DNA of 64,000 nucleotides from Corallococcus sp. AS-1-6 (GTDB lineage: Bacteria > Myxococcota > Myxococcia > Myxococcales > Myxococcaceae). The stretch lies in the NCBI RefSeq assembly GCF_020037015.1, contig NZ_JAIQDE010000001.1, positions 62,001 through 126,000 of the forward strand, written 5' to 3'. The notes under the pieces are model-generated. The model was not told where the DNA came from. It ran no database searches and saw only the letters and a list, made by a program, of their open reading frames with translations. The position numbers and the translations under genes were made by a program. Positions 63,900 to 64,000 of this stretch are shown piece after piece (within the stretch, counting starts at the first letter, position 1; each line of letters starts with the position of its first letter).

Positions 63900-64000
63900 T
63901 GGAGCGGAGCGTAGCCGCTTCGCTCCGCCCGCCATATTGCTCAATGCCTGGGCCCCCGCGAGTCGCCATCCACGCTTCGGGCCAGTCACTCCGGCGACAT

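Overview
The window looks like chromosomal DNA of a myxobacterium of the Myxococcaceae (Myxococcus/Corallococcus type). This rests on very high GC with strong GC3 bias, long antisense shadow frames, and families I associate with this group: a DUF6310-type lipoprotein toxin with a DUF5953-type partner, TIGR04551- and DUF3943-type envelope proteins, and a cytochrome c/FTR1 fusion. The genus is inference. I see no rRNA, tRNA, CRISPR array or complete insertion sequence.

Region 1 (1-6.5 kb) is an acquired restriction/defence island with visibly less extreme base composition. It opens with the 3' part of an NgoMIV-family restriction endonuclease, whose start lies off-window, and a Vsr repair endonuclease. 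Convergent to these is a tightly coupled three-gene operon: a ParB-fold protein, an SNF2-type helicase and a NO VEIN-like PD-(D/E)XK protein. A divergent gene encodes a winged-helix-like plus degenerate-HNH zinc protein. A transposase N-terminal remnant closes the island. This four-gene module is the best candidate here for an undescribed system.

Region 2 (6.5-31 kb) is core metabolism: FTR1/cytochrome c iron uptake; thyA-folA; a cobalamin adenosyltransferase with queG; an MTAP-family phosphorylase; BrkB and M48 envelope proteins; mutM; a TIGR04551 barrel. It also holds a compact operon lptM-lysA-dapA-dapB-FAH-folK-TPR, then kdsD, a transaldolase-like aldolase, an acyl-CoA dehydrogenase and etfBA.

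Region 3 (31-47.9 kb) mixes envelope and housekeeping genes: a Coa1-like protein, an S24/S26-like domain with broken catalytic positions fused to a GNAT domain, an EamA transporter, MBL and MOSC proteins, tandem DUF3943 paralogues, a pentapeptide-repeat protein, an RluA-type synthase, PBP1A, pyrF, an SDR, a lone receiver and an AsmA-like protein.

Region 4 (47.9-62.2 kb) holds two arylsulfatases and the formylglycine-generating enzyme that should activate them. Between them lie SulP, FadL-type, BASS-type, CorA/ZntB-type and ThrE-type transporters and an exported HAD hydrolase. A lipoprotein/small-protein pair sits inside this region.

Region 5 (62.2-64 kb) is a lipoprotein nuclease-like toxin with its presumed immunity gene, resembling the SitA/SitI kin-discrimination arrangement of myxobacteria.
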